A stretch of 64,000 nt of DNA, from contig SSBO01000007.1 of assembly GCA_005281725.1 (NCBI GenBank), positions 3,664,402 through 3,728,401 of the forward strand. Reading direction: 5' to 3'. Made by a program: the position numbers and the translations under genes. Source of the DNA: Wuchereria bancrofti (taxonomy: Eukaryota; Nematoda; Chromadorea; Rhabditida; Onchocercidae). Under the pieces are notes generated by a model. It saw only the letters and a list, made by a program, of their open reading frames with translations, was not told the DNA's origin and did no database searches. Below are positions 58,242-64,000 of the stretch, in pieces. Position 1 is the stretch's first letter. Every line of letters begins with the position of its first letter.

Positions 58242-59799
58242 ATTTGTAAATTTTGTTTGTTGGCACAGTGACGAGACTAATCATGTGTTCCTTCTAACAC
58301 CTTTTTAGTCCTTTCCATTAGTACTTTGGTGTCTCATAAAGCGTGAAACAAGACTTAATACACCGTTATGATTACAACGTAGAGAACTGGTGGATAAGTG
58401 TGATGAGAGCACTGCCCGTGCTGTTCTAACGTTATTGGCGATATTAAGTTTACTTTAATATTTTTAAGGGTTTTTTGCTTGTGTAGCTCTGTATAGGATA
58501 ATTCATTCTATAAATTATTCCCGTAATTTGTGCAAGTTTCAACATATTTTCGATGTTTTTCTCAAACAATTACTATTTTCTAGTCAATTATATGTAATTC
58601 GGACGAAGTTCACTCTCTTCTAATACACAGGAGCTAAATGAAAAACTAACTGTTGTTGTTTCTCAATTTGATTGGAATTGCTGGAGTCGTCCAAATGTTT
58701 GTCTATAGAAACGGCAAGTCTTCATTCAAGAACCTGAATTAAATAAATTGGTGACCTTTATACTGCTAACAGATTGCAAAGTCCGAAGGATATGAAGTGT
58801 TGTAGAAGTGGTCAGCGAATGACTTCTTTAACAAATGTGAATGAGGTGAGGTGAGAAAAGCTGATAAATAATCTTTTATATCGGTTATTTCGAAATGGAC
58901 ATAAACGATTATCTAAGCACTTCAGTTTAATTCTTCAGTCAGCCTAATGTTTGTGGTTAAAAGATTTTGAAGAACTAAACTGGAATCCTTGGAAAATTTT
59001 TTATTAATTTTGGATACCGTTGTGATAAAGACTGCCTGGGAGAAATATGGAGGAAGAGAGGGGATCAATTTGCATATATGGAGTAAGGTCATAGATAAGG
59101 TTTTCCTTGTTTAGATTGCAGAAATTAATTTCTAGTTGAACGCTGACATTTCGATCAGTCACGTAGAGGCAAATACGACCAGCTGCAATGATAGCAGTAT
59201 CCTGATTGGCACTGTCCACTTCTGATTACAGCACTTGGATTTTAACGTTCGGAGTATTCAGTGTGTTGAGTAAATGTAATCGAGGGGGTATTTTTAAATA
59301 TCAATTCTCCGTCTTTGCTGTTTCTCCAACTTGGCCAGACAACTTTTTCAAAAATTGTTCTGCCTGTTTTCCTTTAATGATATATTAATATTGCTGACAA
59401 TTTTGGGACGTGTATCCGATCACTTAATTCTGCTCAAAGTGTAGTTATGTCTAATTGCTTTGAAGAGACGAGTGCCTGGTTCGGTAGTTGGGGGCACTAG
59501 TTGGAAGGGTCTCAGACTTTTCTCGGTGAGGTTGGCGTCATTCTTATTGAAGGGTTTAATGGGTAAGTCATCGGGTTTAGTGGTGAGTTAAGAGTCATTC
59601 ATTAGTCACTGAATAATCTTTCATTAGCCTATTTTTCATTTTTAAATTAGTAAAGGATGTGTAAATGAACAAAATGAGAATAATAAAAGTTAGAAAAGCT
59701 AGATTAGGAATGATATGTTAAAGTATTGCGATTTCATTATCATTTCTAATGTAAAAACTATATAGAGATAATTGCAATTTCAATACAAATAATTTCAGG
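58242..59799 (+). other. LENG1 to TBCD gap
   Basis: About 1.6 kb. The part 59000-59600 has longer minus-strand frames and higher GC than typical intergenic DNA here, with no homology I can name (see findings). The rest looks noncoding. Confidence 0.45.
59789..59798 (+). other. Probable splice or trans-splice acceptor before TBCD
   Basis: aataatttcag ends one base before the ATG at 59800. A spliced leader or an upstream noncoding exon would fit equally. Confidence 0.5.

Positions 59800-64000
<4,201 letters not shown>

Overview
This is a nuclear contig from an animal, most likely a nematode and probably a filarial/spirurid worm. The DNA is AT-rich. Genes are cut into many small exons (often 50-250 bp) by short T-rich introns. 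Several start codons sit 1-4 bases after a splice-acceptor-like sequence, as in spliced-leader trans-splicing. The CENP-A histone carries a loop resembling that of C. elegans HCP-3. The genus-level placement is inference; no marker gene here fixes it. I saw no bacterial, viral, CRISPR or intact transposon sequence.

Layout. Left end: a minus-strand histone H3 variant of the CENP-A class (100-1194) is head-to-head with plus-strand RPB6 (1692-2767), across a ~500 bp shared upstream region holding a 26-bp tandem duplication. Next is a long minus-strand supervillin gene with gelsolin-like repeats and a villin headpiece (4120-10277, with candidate 5' exons out to 14187). From 16.8 kb everything recognised is on the plus strand: BLM-type RecQ helicase (16790-22836), a small protein matching only the N-terminal region of INO80 (23439-25446), Rho kinase ROCK/LET-502 (26556-34951), the TOR subunit mLST8 (36179-39240), an intronless and probably frameshifted phosphoserine phosphatase copy (40848-41560), the RalGAP alpha subunit (43006-55401), LENG1-like (56988-58241) and tubulin cofactor D (59800 to beyond the right edge).

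Functional themes are housekeeping: centromere identity, transcription, recombination repair, chromatin remodelling, actomyosin contractility (supervillin and ROCK), TOR/Ral signalling (mLST8 and RalGAP) and tubulin folding. Spacings of 0.5-1.6 kb do not look like tight operons. I therefore read this as a gene-dense stretch of independent genes, with BLM to the INO80-N gene (about 600 bp) the only spacing that might be operonic.

The most interesting points are the CENP-A protein that keeps an H3-like RTKQTAKKS tail, the orphan INO80 N-terminal gene without an ATPase, the phosphoserine phosphatase retrocopy with a one-base frame break, and an in-frame 42-bp tandem duplication at an exon edge of BLM. 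Exon boundaries were read by eye from GT/AG sites, reading phase and remembered family sequences; none has been checked against transcripts.
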